From Sphingomonas faeni (GTDB lineage: Bacteria > Pseudomonadota > Alphaproteobacteria > Sphingomonadales > Sphingomonadaceae): a DNA stretch of 64,000 nucleotides. The notes under the pieces are model-generated. The model saw only the letters and a list, made by a program, of their open reading frames with translations. It was not told the DNA's origin and did not search any database. This document shows, one piece after another, positions 35,010 through 44,583 of the stretch; the first letter of the stretch is position 1; each line of letters begins with the position of its first letter. The position numbers were made by a program, and so were the translations under genes. Location: positions 1 to 64,000 of the forward strand of contig NZ_QAYE01000004.1 of assembly GCF_003053745.1 (NCBI RefSeq), given 5' to 3'.

Positions 35010-36005
35010 TCAGTTGACCTTGGCAGGGTGCAGCGAGGTACCCGCTCGATCCGACCGCAACGAACCCCACCAGCTCAGCGGATTGAACGTCGCATCGCCG
35101 TCGAGACTGAAAGTGATGAACTCCGCACGGCCACCGAGATTCTCGTACGGTACCGGCCCGCCGAGCCCGAGCTGGCTCAGCGCGAACCGGCTGTCGGCGG
35201 AGCGATCGCGGTTGTCGCCCATCAGGAAAACATGGTTCGCGGGGATCGTAATTTCCGCGAAGTTGTCGCCCTGGCTGTCCGATTCGAGATCGATCGTCTC
35301 GTAGCGGCGGCCGTTGGGCAGCGTCTCGGTATAGGTCGGCAGGCGGCACATCTCGCGCCCGTCGGGCAGCGTCTCGCGCGCGCCGGGATAGTCGATCTCG
35401 CTACACGGGCTGTTGGTGTCGACCGGGATCAGCGTGTCGTGCAAGGGGCCGCGCTTCACCGCGACGCCGTTGAGGAACACGATCCCGCCGCGCACGGCCA
35501 GCTTGTCGCCGGGCAGGCCGATGACGCGCTTGATATAGTCGTTATGCGTCCCCGGCGGCGTCACGATCACCACGTCGCCGCGCGTCGGCAGCGAGCCGAA
35601 CAGGCGGCCGTGGATGAACGGCAGCGACACGCTCCAGCTGTCTTCCTGCTGGCGCAGTACGACGCCCTTGAAGATCGCGACCGGGTTGGGGATCGTCGGC
35701 GAGACGAACGACCAGCCGTACGCGAACTTGGTCACCACCAGCCGGTCGCCGATGCGCAGGCCCGGCAGCATCGATTCGCTGGGAATATAGAAGGGCTTGG
35801 CGATGAAGCTGTGGAAGCCGAGCACGACCAGGATCAGCCAGAAGATGCCCTTCACCTCGCCCCACCAGTCGGTGCCGCGGCGGCGCGACGTTTCGGGGGT
35901 GGTGATGGCCGAGGGCGCGGGATCGACCGCGCTGGTCTGCGCAAGGGGGGTCTGCGCGAGGGGCTTTTCGGGGAACTCGTTGCCGTCCAACGCCGCGTCC
36001 TTCAT
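35010..36005 (-). CDS. lepB: Signal peptidase I
   Basis: Inner-membrane protease removing Sec/Tat signal peptides. From the ATG at 36005 it has 331 residues: a disordered N-terminus, one helix (about 52-68), catalytic Ser78 in [12 protein letters not shown], catalytic Lys159 in [13 protein letters not shown], and the box E motif [12 protein letters not shown]. The start overlaps the acpS stop (ATGA). Confidence 0.96.
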   Translation of the reverse strand: MKDAALDGNEFPEKPLAQTPLAQTSAVDPAPSAITTPETSRRRGTDWWGEVKGIFWLILVVLGFHSFIAKPFYIPSESMLPGLRIGDRLVVTKFAYGWSFVSPTIPNPVAIFKGVVLRQQEDSWSVSLPFIHGRLFGSLPTRGDVVIVTPPGTHNDYIKRVIGLPGDKLAVRGGIVFLNGVAVKRGPLHDTLIPVDTNSPCSEIDYPGARETLPDGREMCRLPTYTETLPNGRRYETIDLESDSQGDNFAEITIPANHVFLMGDNRDRSADSRFALSQLGLGGPVPYENLGGRAEFITFSLDGDATFNPLSWWGSLRSDRAGTSLHPAKVN

Positions 36006-36436
36006 CGATTCGTATCCTGGCGCATGTCCGGGGATATCAGAGGTATAGCTTCGATGATCACGAAGGCCTGCGCCCACGGATGATCATCGGTCATCGTCAA
36101 ATGCACGCGCGCGGCGTGGCCTTCGGGGGTCAACGCGTCAAGCCTCGCTTTGGCGCCCCCGGTCAGCGTCAGCGTCGGCGCGCCGTTGGGGGCGTTGACC
36201 ACGCCGATATCGCGCATGAACACGCCCGCGCGAAACCCGGTCCCGACCGCCTTCGAAAACGCCTCCTTAGCAGCGAACCGCTTCGCCAGCGTCCCCGCCT
36301 TTGTGAAAGGCCGCCGCGCCGCTTTCGCCCGCTCGACATCGGTAAACACCCGCTGCTCGAACCGATCGCCGAACCGCTCGATCGACGCCGCGATCCGCTT
36401 GATGTTACACAGGTCGGAGCCAAGTCCGATGATCAC
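36002..36436 (-). CDS. acpS: Holo-[acyl-carrier-protein] synthase
   Basis: Transfers 4'-phosphopantetheine from CoA to ACP. 144 residues with the metal ligands in [12 protein letters not shown] (Asp8) and [17 protein letters not shown] (Glu). Slightly longer than usual at the C-terminus, where it overlaps lepB by 4 nt. A palindromic element separates it from pdxJ upstream. Confidence 0.95.
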   Translation of the reverse strand: MIIGLGSDLCNIKRIAASIERFGDRFEQRVFTDVERAKAARRPFTKAGTLAKRFAAKEAFSKAVGTGFRAGVFMRDIGVVNAPNGAPTLTLTGGAKARLDALTPEGHAARVHLTMTDDHPWAQAFVIIEAIPLISPDMRQDTNR

Positions 36437-36467
36437 GAGGCGGCCTGGAGTCGGAAGACAGATTTGG

Positions 36468-36562
36468 TTCTCGCGAAGGCGCTAAGGCGCGAAGAGAACA
36501 AGAAGGGAAGCGAACTATCGGCTCTCTCCTTTCTCTTCGCGCCTTTGCGCCTTTGCGTGAAC
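36468..36562. repeat. Paired palindromic element, family H, between pdxJ and acpS
   Basis: Left arm TTCTCGCGAAGGCGCTAAGG... and right arm ...CTTTGCGCCTTTGCGTGAA are complementary over about 31 bp with a few mismatches, around a 32-bp spacer. AT-richer than its surroundings. It fills most of the 138-bp gap within the pyrE-pdxJ-acpS-lepB operon. Confidence 0.88.
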
Positions 36563-36574
36563 AAATTCTGAAAG

Positions 36575-37315
36575 CTACCGCGCCGCATCCATAGCCTCGC
36601 GCATCAACCGAACCGCTTCACCAAGCCCGACGAACAGCGCCTCCCCCACCAGGAAGTGCCCGATGTTCAGCTCCCGAACCTGCCGGATAGCCGCGATCGG
36701 TGCGACGTTGTCGTAGGTCAGCCCATGCCCCGCATGCACCTCGATTCCGTTCTTCGCCGCCAACGCCGCCGCGTCGGTCAGCCGCCGCAACTCCACCGTC
36801 CGCGCCTCGCCCGACAGTTCCGCGTACAGCCCGGTGTGCAGCTCGACCACCGGCACCTTGAGCCGAACCGCCGCCTCGATCTGGCGCGCGTCCGGTTCGA
36901 TGAACAGCGACACGCGAATGCCAGCGCCACCGAGCGAGTCGACCAGTCGCGCCATCCGCTCGTAATGCCCGGCGACGTCGAGCCCGCCCTCGGTGGTCAG
37001 TTCCTCGCGCTTTTCCGGCACGATGCATGCCGCGTGCGGCTTGTGACGCAGCGCGATGCCGAGCATCTCGTCGGTCGCCGCCATCTCTAGGTTCAGCGGG
37101 ATCGTCAGCTCGCCCGACAGCCGCGCGATGTCGTCGTCGGTGATGTGCCGCCGGTCCTCCCGCAGATGCGCGGTGATTCCGTCAGCGCCCGCCGCCGCCG
37201 CGACCAGCGCCGCGCGCACCGGATCGGGATACCCCGCCCCCCGCGCATTCCGCACCGTCGCGACGTGGTCGATGTTCACCCCAAGGCGCAGATGGTCGTT
37301 GCCAAGGGGGCTCAT
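36575..37315 (-). CDS. pdxJ: Pyridoxine 5'-phosphate synthase
   Basis: Makes PNP from 1-deoxyxylulose 5-phosphate and 3-amino-2-oxopropyl phosphate in the DXP-dependent B6 pathway. 246 residues, TIM barrel: [18 protein letters not shown] start, [15 protein letters not shown], and [21 protein letters not shown] overlaps the pyrE stop (ATGA). Confidence 0.96.
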   Translation of the reverse strand: MSPLGNDHLRLGVNIDHVATVRNARGAGYPDPVRAALVAAAAGADGITAHLREDRRHITDDDIARLSGELTIPLNLEMAATDEMLGIALRHKPHAACIVPEKREELTTEGGLDVAGHYERMARLVDSLGGAGIRVSLFIEPDARQIEAAVRLKVPVVELHTGLYAELSGEARTVELRRLTDAAALAAKNGIEVHAGHGLTYDNVAPIAAIRQVRELNIGHFLVGEALFVGLGEAVRLMREAMDAAR

Positions 37316-37896
37316 GCCGCCGCCCGACTTCCCGGCTTGATCGCAGGGATCGCCGCCAGCTCAGGCGGCAATGCATCCGCCGGATAGGTTGGCACGTCGA
37401 GCCGGATCAGCGGGAAGAACGGCACGCCCAGATCGGCCGTCCCGTTCGAGCGATCGACCAGTGCTGCCGCCGCGACCGTCACGCCGCCCGCGCGCCCGAT
37501 CGCCGCGATCGCCTCGCGCGACGACAGCCCGGTGGTGACGACGTCCTCCATCATCAGCACGCGCTGGCCTGGCGCCAAGCGGAACCCGCGGCGCAGTTCG
37601 AACACGCCGTCGGGCCGCTCGAGGAATACCGCCTCGACACCCAGCGCGCGGCCCATCTCGTGGCCGGCGATCACGCCCCCCATCGCCGGCGAGACCACGA
37701 TATCGATCTGCGCACGTAGTTCTTCGGGGATCGACGCCACCAGCGCTTCCGAAAGCCGAGCGCCTCGCGCCGGGTCCATCAAAACCCGCGCGCATTGCAG
37801 ATAGCGCGAACTGCGCAGGCCGGAGGACAGGATGAAATGCCCTTCGAGCAACGCTTCGGCAGCGCGGAATTCGGCGAGCACGTCGTCTTCGGTCAT
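37312..37896 (-). CDS. pyrE: Orotate phosphoribosyltransferase
   Basis: Converts orotate and PRPP to OMP in pyrimidine synthesis. 194 residues with the PRPP-binding motif [17 protein letters not shown] and the N-terminal [17 protein letters not shown]. First gene of pyrE-pdxJ-acpS-lepB; a family B element lies about 80 bp upstream. Confidence 0.95.
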   Translation of the reverse strand: MTEDDVLAEFRAAEALLEGHFILSSGLRSSRYLQCARVLMDPARGARLSEALVASIPEELRAQIDIVVSPAMGGVIAGHEMGRALGVEAVFLERPDGVFELRRGFRLAPGQRVLMMEDVVTTGLSSREAIAAIGRAGGVTVAAAALVDRSNGTADLGVPFFPLIRLDVPTYPADALPPELAAIPAIKPGSRAAA

Positions 37897-37976
37897 CGCG
37901 GGTCATCGCTCCAAATGGTCTGCACGCGCTGATACGAGCGCGCGAAACCACGTGCAACGAGAACCGGCGCACCGCC

Positions 37977-38052
37977 GTGATCCTGACGAAAGTCAGGACC
38001 CAGGATCGCAAACACCATCCCAGCTCCGGGTCCCGACTTTCGTCGGGATGAC
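37977..38052. repeat. 76-bp paired palindromic element, family B
   Basis: Arms GTGATCCTGACGAAAGTCAG and the complement GACTTTCGTCGGGATGAC, with compensating changes between arms. It occupies the divergent pyrE/coxB intergenic space, upstream of both genes, so it lies in a promoter region rather than at a 3' end. Confidence 0.88.
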
Positions 38053-38172
38053 GGAGGTTTAGAGACAAGGCTTGAGGCGAGCCCCCCCGCTGGGTATAGC
38101 TCTTCCCAAATCATAAGCAGACATCCGCGCGTCCGGAATCGGGTTCGCTATAAACCGGGGTCAAGAAAAACG

Positions 38173-39369
38173 ATGCGCAAGATGGGGATGAGAGGATTTG
38201 CGATGGCAGCGGGGCTCGCACTGGCGAGTCTCGGTGGCGTCGCCGGGCATGCGGCCCAGCCTGCAAGCACGCCGACGTCAGCAGCACCCGCGCCGCAAGC
38301 CGCTGCCGCTCCGGGGGGCGTGTCGAACACTGCGCCGACGACCGCCGCCGCGACGCCCACCGCCAACCCGTCTAGCCCCGAGCTCGCGATGGACGGTGCG
38401 CCCGCGATGACGGTCAAGCCGATGATCGGCCAGCCGACCGACGGCCTGTTCGGCCTCCAGCCCCAGGTGACAAAGAACGGCCAGTTCGCGCACTGGATGC
38501 ACAATTCGATTCTGGTGCCGACGATCACGATCATCTCGCTGTTCGTCCTCGCACTGCTCTTCTGGGTCTCATTCCGCTACCGCAAGGCACGCAACCCGGT
38601 CGCGTCGAAGACCAGCCACAACACCTTCATCGAGATCATCTGGACGCTCGCACCGGTCGTGATCCTCGTCCTGATCGCGGTTCCCTCGATCGGTCTGCTG
38701 CAAGCCCAGTTCAAGCCCGCCCCCTCCGGTGCCGTGACGCTGAAGGCGATCGGCAACCAATGGTATTGGACCTACCAGTATCCGGACAATGGCGGCTTCG
38801 AGATCACCGCCAACATGCTGAAGGAAAAGGCTGACGTCGCCGCCGGCGAGCGCCCGCGCACCGATGCCGACGGCCCTAAGTTGCTCGCCACCGACAACCG
38901 AATCGTCCTCCCCGTCGGCGTGCCGATCCGCCTGATCACGACCTCGAACGACGTGATCCACAGCTGGGCGGTACCCGCGTTCTGGATCAAGCTCGACGCG
39001 ATCCCCGGTCGCCTGAACGAGACCAGCTTCACGATCGAAAAGCCCGGCCTGTATTTCGGCCAGTGCTCGGAGCTCTGCGGCGCGCGCCACGGCTATATGC
39101 CAATTGCGGTCGAGGCGGTTCCGCCCGCCGAATACGCGGCGTGGGTCAAGGCCAAGGGCGGCACGATGCCGACCCCCGGCAAGGCGTCCGACAAGGTCAT
39201 CCCGCAGCCCGGCGCCGACGGCTCCGCGGCGAAGGCCGAGGAGGCCGCGGAAACCGCCAACGCCACCGGCCCGGTCGAGAACGTAGCGACCCCCGCCAAC
39301 GCAACAGCCCCCGCGACGACGCAGGGCGCGACCTCAAATCCGGCCGGCGCCGGCAACGCGGGACAGTAA
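38173..39369 (+). CDS. coxB: Cytochrome c oxidase subunit II
   Basis: CuA-bearing subunit of the aa3 oxidase. 398 residues: signal peptide ([19 protein letters not shown]), an Ala/Pro/Thr linker, two helices (about 115-135 and 155-175), and a cupredoxin domain with CuA ligands in [14 protein letters not shown] plus the aromatic WYWTYQYP. The C-terminal ~60 residues are an Ala/Thr/Pro-rich tail beyond the usual end. First gene of the oxidase block; ctaD follows 1 nt later. Confidence 0.96.
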   Translation: MRKMGMRGFAMAAGLALASLGGVAGHAAQPASTPTSAAPAPQAAAAPGGVSNTAPTTAAATPTANPSSPELAMDGAPAMTVKPMIGQPTDGLFGLQPQVTKNGQFAHWMHNSILVPTITIISLFVLALLFWVSFRYRKARNPVASKTSHNTFIEIIWTLAPVVILVLIAVPSIGLLQAQFKPAPSGAVTLKAIGNQWYWTYQYPDNGGFEITANMLKEKADVAAGERPRTDADGPKLLATDNRIVLPVGVPIRLITTSNDVIHSWAVPAFWIKLDAIPGRLNETSFTIEKPGLYFGQCSELCGARHGYMPIAVEAVPPAEYAAWVKAKGGTMPTPGKASDKVIPQPGADGSAAKAEEAAETANATGPVENVATPANATAPATTQGATSNPAGAGNAGQ

Positions 39370-39370
39370 G

Positions 39371-41032
39371 ATGACCGACACCGCTCTCACCCCGTCGGCC
39401 TTCGTGTCCCACGAAGCGCACGACCATCACGATACCGATCACAAGCCGGGCTTCTTCGCGCGTTGGTTCATGTCGACCAACCACAAGGACATCGGCACGC
39501 TGTACCTGATCTTCGCGATCGTCGCGGGGATCATCGGCGGCTCGGTCTCGGGCCTCATGCGCGCAGAGCTCGCGCATCCCGGCATCCAGTATCTGCAGGG
39601 CTGGGCGAGCATGCTCCACGGCGGTCCCGCCAGCCTCGACGAATCGCTCCATCTCTGGAACGTGCTAATCACCGCGCACGGCCTGATCATGGTGTTCTTC
39701 ATGGTCATGCCGGCGATGGTCGGTGGCTTCGGCAACTGGTTCGTGCCGATCATGATCGGCGCGCCGGACATGGCGTTCCCGCGCATGAACAACGTGTCGT
39801 TCTGGCTGCTGATCCCCGCCTTCACGCTGCTGCTCGCCTCGCCGTTCTTCGGTGGCGCGGGTAACGGCTGGACGCTCTACGCGCCGCTCTCGACGTACGG
39901 CGAGCCCGGACCGTCGACCGACATGGCGATCCTCGCGCTCCATCTCGCGGGTGCGTCGTCGATCCTCGGCGCGATCAACTTCATCACGACGATCTTCAAC
40001 ATGCGCGCGCCGGGCATGACGCTGCACAAGATGCCGCTGTTCGTGTGGTCGATGCTCGTCACCGCGTTCCTGCTGCTGCTCGCGCTGCCGGTGCTCGCCG
40101 CGGCAATCACGATGCTGCTGACCGATCGCAACTTCGGCACGACCTTCTTCGATCCGGCCGGCGGCGGCGATCCCGTCCTCTACCAGCATCTGTTCTGGTT
40201 CTTCGGCCATCCCGAAGTCTACATCATGATCCTGCCGGGCTTCGGCATCGTCAGCCAGATCATCTCGACGTTCAGCCGTAAGCCCGTCTTCGGCTATCTC
40301 GGCATGGCCTATGCGATGGTCGCGATCGGCGTCGTCGGGTTCGTCGTGTGGGCGCACCACATGTTCACGACGGGTCTGTCGGTTAACACCAAGATGTACT
40401 TCACCGCGGCGACGATGGTCATCGCGGTGCCGACCGGCATCAAGATCTTCTCGTGGATCGCGACGATGTGGGGTGGCTCGCTCACCTTCAAGACGCCGAT
40501 GGTGTGGTCGATCGGCTTCATCTTCATGTTCACCGTCGGTGGCGTGACCGGTGTGGTGCTCGCCAACGGCGGCATCGACGACTACATGCAGGACACCTAC
40601 TACGTGGTGGCGCATTTCCACTACGTGCTGTCGCTGGGCGCCGTCTTCTCGCTGTTCGCCGGGTTCTATTACTGGTTCCCGAAGATGACCGGCAAGATGT
40701 ACAACGAGTTCCTCGGCCAGCTGCACTTCTGGGTGTTCTTCGTCGGCGTGAACGTGATGTTCTTCCCGATGCACTTCCTCGGCCTCCAGGGCATGCCGCG
40801 CCGCATCCCGGACTACACGCCGCAGTACGAGCATTGGAACACGGTCGCGTCGGTCGGCTACATGATCATGGCAGCGGGCATGGTGGTGTTCTTCGTCAAC
40901 CTGATCTGGTCGCTGGCGGCCGGCAAGAAGGCGGGCGACAACCCCTGGGGCGACGGCGCGACGACGCTGGAGTGGACGATCTCCTCGCCACCGCCGTACC
41001 ACCAGTTCGAGACGCTGCCGCGGATCGACTGA
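39371..41032 (+). CDS. ctaD: Cytochrome c oxidase subunit I
   Basis: Catalytic haem-copper subunit, 553 residues, twelve helices. Visible are the haem a ligand region [17 protein letters not shown], the CuB His-Tyr site [20 protein letters not shown], CuB histidines in [10 protein letters not shown], and the haem ligands in [14 protein letters not shown]. Complete and canonical. A strong intrinsic terminator follows at 41127. Confidence 0.98.
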   Translation: MTDTALTPSAFVSHEAHDHHDTDHKPGFFARWFMSTNHKDIGTLYLIFAIVAGIIGGSVSGLMRAELAHPGIQYLQGWASMLHGGPASLDESLHLWNVLITAHGLIMVFFMVMPAMVGGFGNWFVPIMIGAPDMAFPRMNNVSFWLLIPAFTLLLASPFFGGAGNGWTLYAPLSTYGEPGPSTDMAILALHLAGASSILGAINFITTIFNMRAPGMTLHKMPLFVWSMLVTAFLLLLALPVLAAAITMLLTDRNFGTTFFDPAGGGDPVLYQHLFWFFGHPEVYIMILPGFGIVSQIISTFSRKPVFGYLGMAYAMVAIGVVGFVVWAHHMFTTGLSVNTKMYFTAATMVIAVPTGIKIFSWIATMWGGSLTFKTPMVWSIGFIFMFTVGGVTGVVLANGGIDDYMQDTYYVVAHFHYVLSLGAVFSLFAGFYYWFPKMTGKMYNEFLGQLHFWVFFVGVNVMFFPMHFLGLQGMPRRIPDYTPQYEHWNTVASVGYMIMAAGMVVFFVNLIWSLAAGKKAGDNPWGDGATTLEWTISSPPPYHQFETLPRID

Positions 41033-41126
41033 GGCGGACAAGGGCCATCAGGCCCCCGGCCGGCGCGGCAACGCCGCGTCCGACGACGCGGGACTTGCTC
41101 CCGTGTTGGAGCCAGCCAAAAAAGAG

Positions 41127-41156
41127 AACGCCTCGGGGAAACCCGGGGCGTTTTTC
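41127..41156 (+). terminator. Intrinsic terminator after ctaD
   Basis: An 11-bp stem (AACGCCTCGGG with CCCGGGGCGTT, one G-T pair), a GAAA tetraloop and a TTTTT run. This should end coxB-ctaD transcripts, implying that ctaB-ctaG-coxC downstream need another promoter. Confidence 0.88.
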
Positions 41157-41183
41157 GTTGAACAGCCGTCCCCGGCCACATCG

Positions 41184-41240
41184 TGTTTCCCCGCGAAGGC
41201 GGGGACCCAGTCTGGGCTCCCGCCTTCGCGGGAGAACAAG
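41184..41240. repeat. 57-bp compact palindromic element, family C
   Basis: TGTTTCCCCGCGAAGGCGGG...CCCGCCTTCGCGGGAGAACA with centre ACCCAGTCTGGGCT. Same plan as 28468-28526 and 45703-45761. It lies in the 397-bp gap 41033-41429, which otherwise holds a terminator and a degenerate palindrome at 41268-41352. Confidence 0.9.
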
Positions 41241-41267
41241 GGAAGGGGATGCCTGCGTACGTCATCA

Positions 41268-41352
41268 TCCGCATCCGAGCGAAAGCTAGGATCTCACCCT
41301 CGGACTCCACTCGCACGCCAGGAGCGAGACCCCAGCTTTTCCTAGGGTGACC
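41268..41352. repeat. Degenerate palindromic element
   Basis: AGCGAAAGCTAGGATCTCA and GAGACCCCAGCTTTTCCTAG are roughly complementary over about 20 bp, around a 30-bp spacer. The pattern fits the other paired elements but with more mismatches, so this may be an old copy. No gene is visible here. Confidence 0.5.
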
Positions 41353-41429
41353 AGATAGCGTTGGCCAAATACCAACCTCAAGCACCTCGCATTCACCATT
41401 CCACAGGACATTCGCGCTAACCCCGCGTC

Positions 41430-42902
41430 ATGCCGAACGCGCAACTCCCAATCAGCCCCGACGCGCCAATCAGCATCCCCTATTCGACCTTCGCTCTGCT
41501 CTCCGCCTTCGCGGCGTTTGCGTTCACGATCATCGTCCCCACCATGCTGCGCGACGGCGATACCGGCTGGCACCTCGTCGCCGGCGCCTGGATCGTCGCG
41601 CATGCGGCTGTGCCGATCACCGATCCGTTCTCGTTCAGCGTCGTCGGCCGTCCCTGGGTCGCACACGAATGGCTCTCCGAAGTGGCGATGTACGCGAGTT
41701 ACCGCGCGGGCGGTTGGAGCGGCCTGATCGTCCTAGTCGGCGTGGCAACGGCGGCGCTGTTCGCGTTGGCAGCCGCCGAACTCCGCCGCTGGATGAGCGC
41801 GCGGGCAAGTATCATCGCGCTGCTCCTTCTCGCCACCGGGCTACTTCCGTCGCTGATCGCAAGGCCGCACATGCTGGTGCTGCCGATCCTTGTCGGCTGG
41901 ACGATCGCGCTGTTGCGTGCGCGCGAACACGACCGAGCTCCACCACTGCCGATGGCGGCGGCAATGTTGATCTGGGCGAATGCGCATGGCAGCTACGTCT
42001 TCGGACTGGCGCTGGTCGGCGTGTTCGCGCTCGAGGCGTTGCTGGCCGCCAAGCCTTCCAACCGCCGCACCGTGATCCAGCGCTGGGGCCTATTCGGAAT
42101 TAGCGCGACGATCGCCGCAGCCGTCACGCCGTGGGGCGTGCACGGCCTGACGTTTCCATTTTATCTGAACGACCTGAAAGCGCTCGGTCAGATCAACGAA
42201 TGGCAGCCATCCGACTTCAGAACCTTTTCCGGCTTCGAGGCGATCTTGCTCGCTAGCCTCGCGTTCCTGCTGGCGCGGCCGATCCGTATCCCACCGATCC
42301 GCCTGCTGCTGGTACTCGGCATGCTCCACATGACGCTGCAGCACACCCGCCACGAGATCATCCTGGTGACCGTCGGCATACTCGTGCTGGCCAAGCCGCT
42401 CGGCCGCGCGTGGCGCTACCGCGATACCAGCTTTTCGAACCCCCTTCCTCATGGCTCAGAGCGACTAATCGTAGCCTTTCTGGTATCCGCGCTTGCAATC
42501 AGTCTCACCGCCTACCGCGTGGCAGTGCCGGTCGTCCGCACGGAAACCAAGGGCATTCCCGTCCGCGCGCTCGCGCATTTGCCGCCCGCGCTACGCTACC
42601 AGCGAGTCTTCAACGAATACGGCTTCGGCGGGTCACTGATCCTCGCGGGCATCCGTCCGTATATCGACGGGCGGACCGACATGTACGGCGACGCCTTCAC
42701 GCTCGACTATTTTTCGATTGCCCGCGGCGACGCAGATCGCTGGCATGCAGCGAATGCGAAGTGGCATTTCGGCTGGACCATCCTGCCGCTGCGCTCGCCA
42801 CTGGTCCGCCTGCTCGACCATGACCCCGCTTGGCGGCGGATCTACGCGGACGATACCGCGGTCATTCACCAAGCCGTACCCACGTACCGGGCAAACCGCT
42901 GA
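41430..42902 (+). CDS. GT-C-like polytopic membrane protein, function unknown
   Basis: 490 residues, about ten to twelve hydrophobic helices. The first loop has MLRDGDTGWHLVAGAWIVAH and DPFSFSVVGRPWVAHEWLSE, with acidic residues and the overall plan of GT-C (GT39/GT83-like) enzymes. The C-terminal domain (PYIDGRTDMYGDAFTLDYFS) is soluble. I cannot name the substrate. It lies between ctaD (with terminator) and ctaB, where oxidase operons normally have no such gene, and palindromic repeats precede it; likely a later insertion. Confidence 0.78.
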   Translation: MPNAQLPISPDAPISIPYSTFALLSAFAAFAFTIIVPTMLRDGDTGWHLVAGAWIVAHAAVPITDPFSFSVVGRPWVAHEWLSEVAMYASYRAGGWSGLIVLVGVATAALFALAAAELRRWMSARASIIALLLLATGLLPSLIARPHMLVLPILVGWTIALLRAREHDRAPPLPMAAAMLIWANAHGSYVFGLALVGVFALEALLAAKPSNRRTVIQRWGLFGISATIAAAVTPWGVHGLTFPFYLNDLKALGQINEWQPSDFRTFSGFEAILLASLAFLLARPIRIPPIRLLLVLGMLHMTLQHTRHEIILVTVGILVLAKPLGRAWRYRDTSFSNPLPHGSERLIVAFLVSALAISLTAYRVAVPVVRTETKGIPVRALAHLPPALRYQRVFNEYGFGGSLILAGIRPYIDGRTDMYGDAFTLDYFSIARGDADRWHAANAKWHFGWTILPLRSPLVRLLDHDPAWRRIYADDTAVIHQAVPTYRANR

Positions 42903-42956
42903 ACCATCACGAAGGCTTTCCGACCTCCGCCGCAACGCGTATAGCGTACCCGAACC

Positions 42957-43856
42957 ATGACTTCCGCCACCCCCCTCCTGCCACCAGCGCATTGGCGCGA
43001 TTTCCTCGCGCTGACCAAGCCGCGCGTGATGACGCTCGTCGTCTTCACCGGGCTCTGCGGTATGCTGGCCGCGCCCGTCGGCGTGCATCCAGTGATCGGC
43101 TTCACCGCGATCCTGTGCATCGCGCTCGGTGCGGGTGCCGCGGGGGCGCTCAACCAATGGTATGAGTCGGACATCGACGCGGTCATGCGCCGCACGCAGA
43201 AGCGTCCGCTGCCCGATGGCCGGATGGAACGCCAGGCCGCGCTCCATTTCGGCGTCGGCCTCGGTGCATTCTCGGTCCTGTTCATGGGGTTCGCGGTCAA
43301 CGCGGTCGCCGCCGCGATCCTGACCGTCTCGATCCTGTTCTACGTGCTGATCTACACCGTATGGCTCAAGCGCCGCACGCCGCAGAACATCGTCATCGGT
43401 GGTGCCGCGGGTGCGTTCCCGCCGCTGATCGGCTGGGCCGCAGCGACCGGCGACATCGCCCTGCTCCCGGTCCTGCTGTTCCTGTTCGTGTTCCTGTGGA
43501 CGCCGCCGCATTTTTGGGCGCTCGCGTTGTTCATGAAGAGCGATTACGCCGCCGCGGGCGTGCCGATGCTCCCGGTCGTGTCGGGCGAGCGGACCACGCG
43601 GACGCAGATCGGGCTCTACACGATCCCGATGGCGGCGGTCGCGATCCTGCCCTGGCCGCTTGGGCTCACCGGTCCGATCTACGGCATCGCGGCCGTCCTG
43701 CTGACCGGCTGGTTCGCACTGCTCGCCGTCCGCGTCGCGAAGCGCACCACGCATGCCGACGATGCGATGAAACCGGAGAAGGCCTTGTTCAAATACTCGA
43801 TCCTGTATCTGTTCGTGATGTTCGGCGCGCTGGTCGTCGATCGGTGGTTCGCATGA
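42957..43856 (+). CDS. ctaB: Protoheme IX farnesyltransferase (haem O synthase)
   Basis: Adds the farnesyl chain to haem B for haem a synthesis. 299 residues, nine helices, with UbiA-family motifs [19 protein letters not shown] (Asp-rich) and PLPDGR close by, and the second motif in [21 protein letters not shown] (YTVWLKR). Its stop overlaps the next small gene (ATGA). Confidence 0.96.
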   Translation: MTSATPLLPPAHWRDFLALTKPRVMTLVVFTGLCGMLAAPVGVHPVIGFTAILCIALGAGAAGALNQWYESDIDAVMRRTQKRPLPDGRMERQAALHFGVGLGAFSVLFMGFAVNAVAAAILTVSILFYVLIYTVWLKRRTPQNIVIGGAAGAFPPLIGWAAATGDIALLPVLLFLFVFLWTPPHFWALALFMKSDYAAAGVPMLPVVSGERTTRTQIGLYTIPMAAVAILPWPLGLTGPIYGIAAVLLTGWFALLAVRVAKRTTHADDAMKPEKALFKYSILYLFVMFGALVVDRWFA

Positions 43857-44002
43857 GCATGCCCGATCCCATCCGCGACGAAGACCTGATCCGCAGCCGC
43901 CAGCGCGGTCGCGCGCGCGTCATGGCCATACTGCTCGGGGCGTTCGTCATCCTCGTCTTCGCGATCTCGATCGCCAAGATCCGCGCGGGGATGCCGCACT
44001 GA
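43853..44002 (+). CDS. Small single-TM protein of the oxidase operon (CoxF-like)
   Basis: 49 residues: a charged N-terminus ([19 protein letters not shown]) and one helix ([20 protein letters not shown]). Short single-helix proteins occur at this spot, between ctaB and ctaG, in many alphaproteobacteria and are assumed to help oxidase assembly. Overlaps ctaB by 4 nt and ctaG by 1 nt (TGATG), strong evidence that it is translated. Confidence 0.82.
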   Translation: MSMPDPIRDEDLIRSRQRGRARVMAILLGAFVILVFAISIAKIRAGMPH

Positions 44003-44553
44003 TGGCCACATGGAAGGCCATGTCGCGCACCAACCGTACCGCGGCACTAGCCGTGCTGTTCATCTGTTTCATGACCGGGCTCGCCTGGGCCAGCGTGCCG
44101 CTCTACCGCCTGTTCTGCGCCGCGACCGGGCTCAACGGCACCACCAACCGCGGGCTGGCCGCCCCTGGTGCGGTCGACCACAAGATCACCGTCGACTTCG
44201 ACACCAACGTCAGCCCCAAGCTGCCGTGGAAGTTCGTGCCCGAGAATCGCTCGGACACGATCGACGTCGGCGCGCGCGACATGGCGTTCTTCACCGCGAC
44301 CAACACCTCGAACAAGCCGCTCACCGGCACCGCGACTTTCAACGTCCAGCCCGCGCAGGCAGGCAAGTATTTCACCAAGATCCAGTGTTTCTGCTTCACG
44401 CAGCAGACGCTCAAACCCGGCGAGACCGCCCGGATGCCGGTGATCTTCTTCGTCGATCCGAAGATCCTGACCGACCCCGACGCGGCCGATATCCAGACGA
44501 TCACACTCAGCTATACGTTTTACCCGGTGGATTCTGCGAAAACAGCCAGCTAG
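44002..44553 (+). CDS. ctaG: Cytochrome c oxidase assembly protein CtaG (Cox11)
   Basis: Periplasmic copper chaperone delivering CuB to subunit I. 183 residues: one N-terminal helix (AALAVLFICFMTGLAWASVP), then the Cox11 beta domain with the copper-binding CFCF motif (KIQCFCFTQQTL). Start ATG 44002. Confidence 0.96.
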   Translation: MATWKAMSRTNRTAALAVLFICFMTGLAWASVPLYRLFCAATGLNGTTNRGLAAPGAVDHKITVDFDTNVSPKLPWKFVPENRSDTIDVGARDMAFFTATNTSNKPLTGTATFNVQPAQAGKYFTKIQCFCFTQQTLKPGETARMPVIFFVDPKILTDPDAADIQTITLSYTFYPVDSAKTAS

Positions 44554-44583
44554 AACGACGCCAAAGAAAATAGGGGAGTACCG

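Noticed and set aside
39665..41041. 458-residue minus-strand frame opposite ctaD
   Set aside because: Composition His/Arg/Glu-rich shadow of a canonical oxidase subunit I.
41033..41126. Possible small RNA after ctaD
   Set aside because: No promoter-like sequence; the hairpin with T-run is adequately explained as the ctaD terminator.
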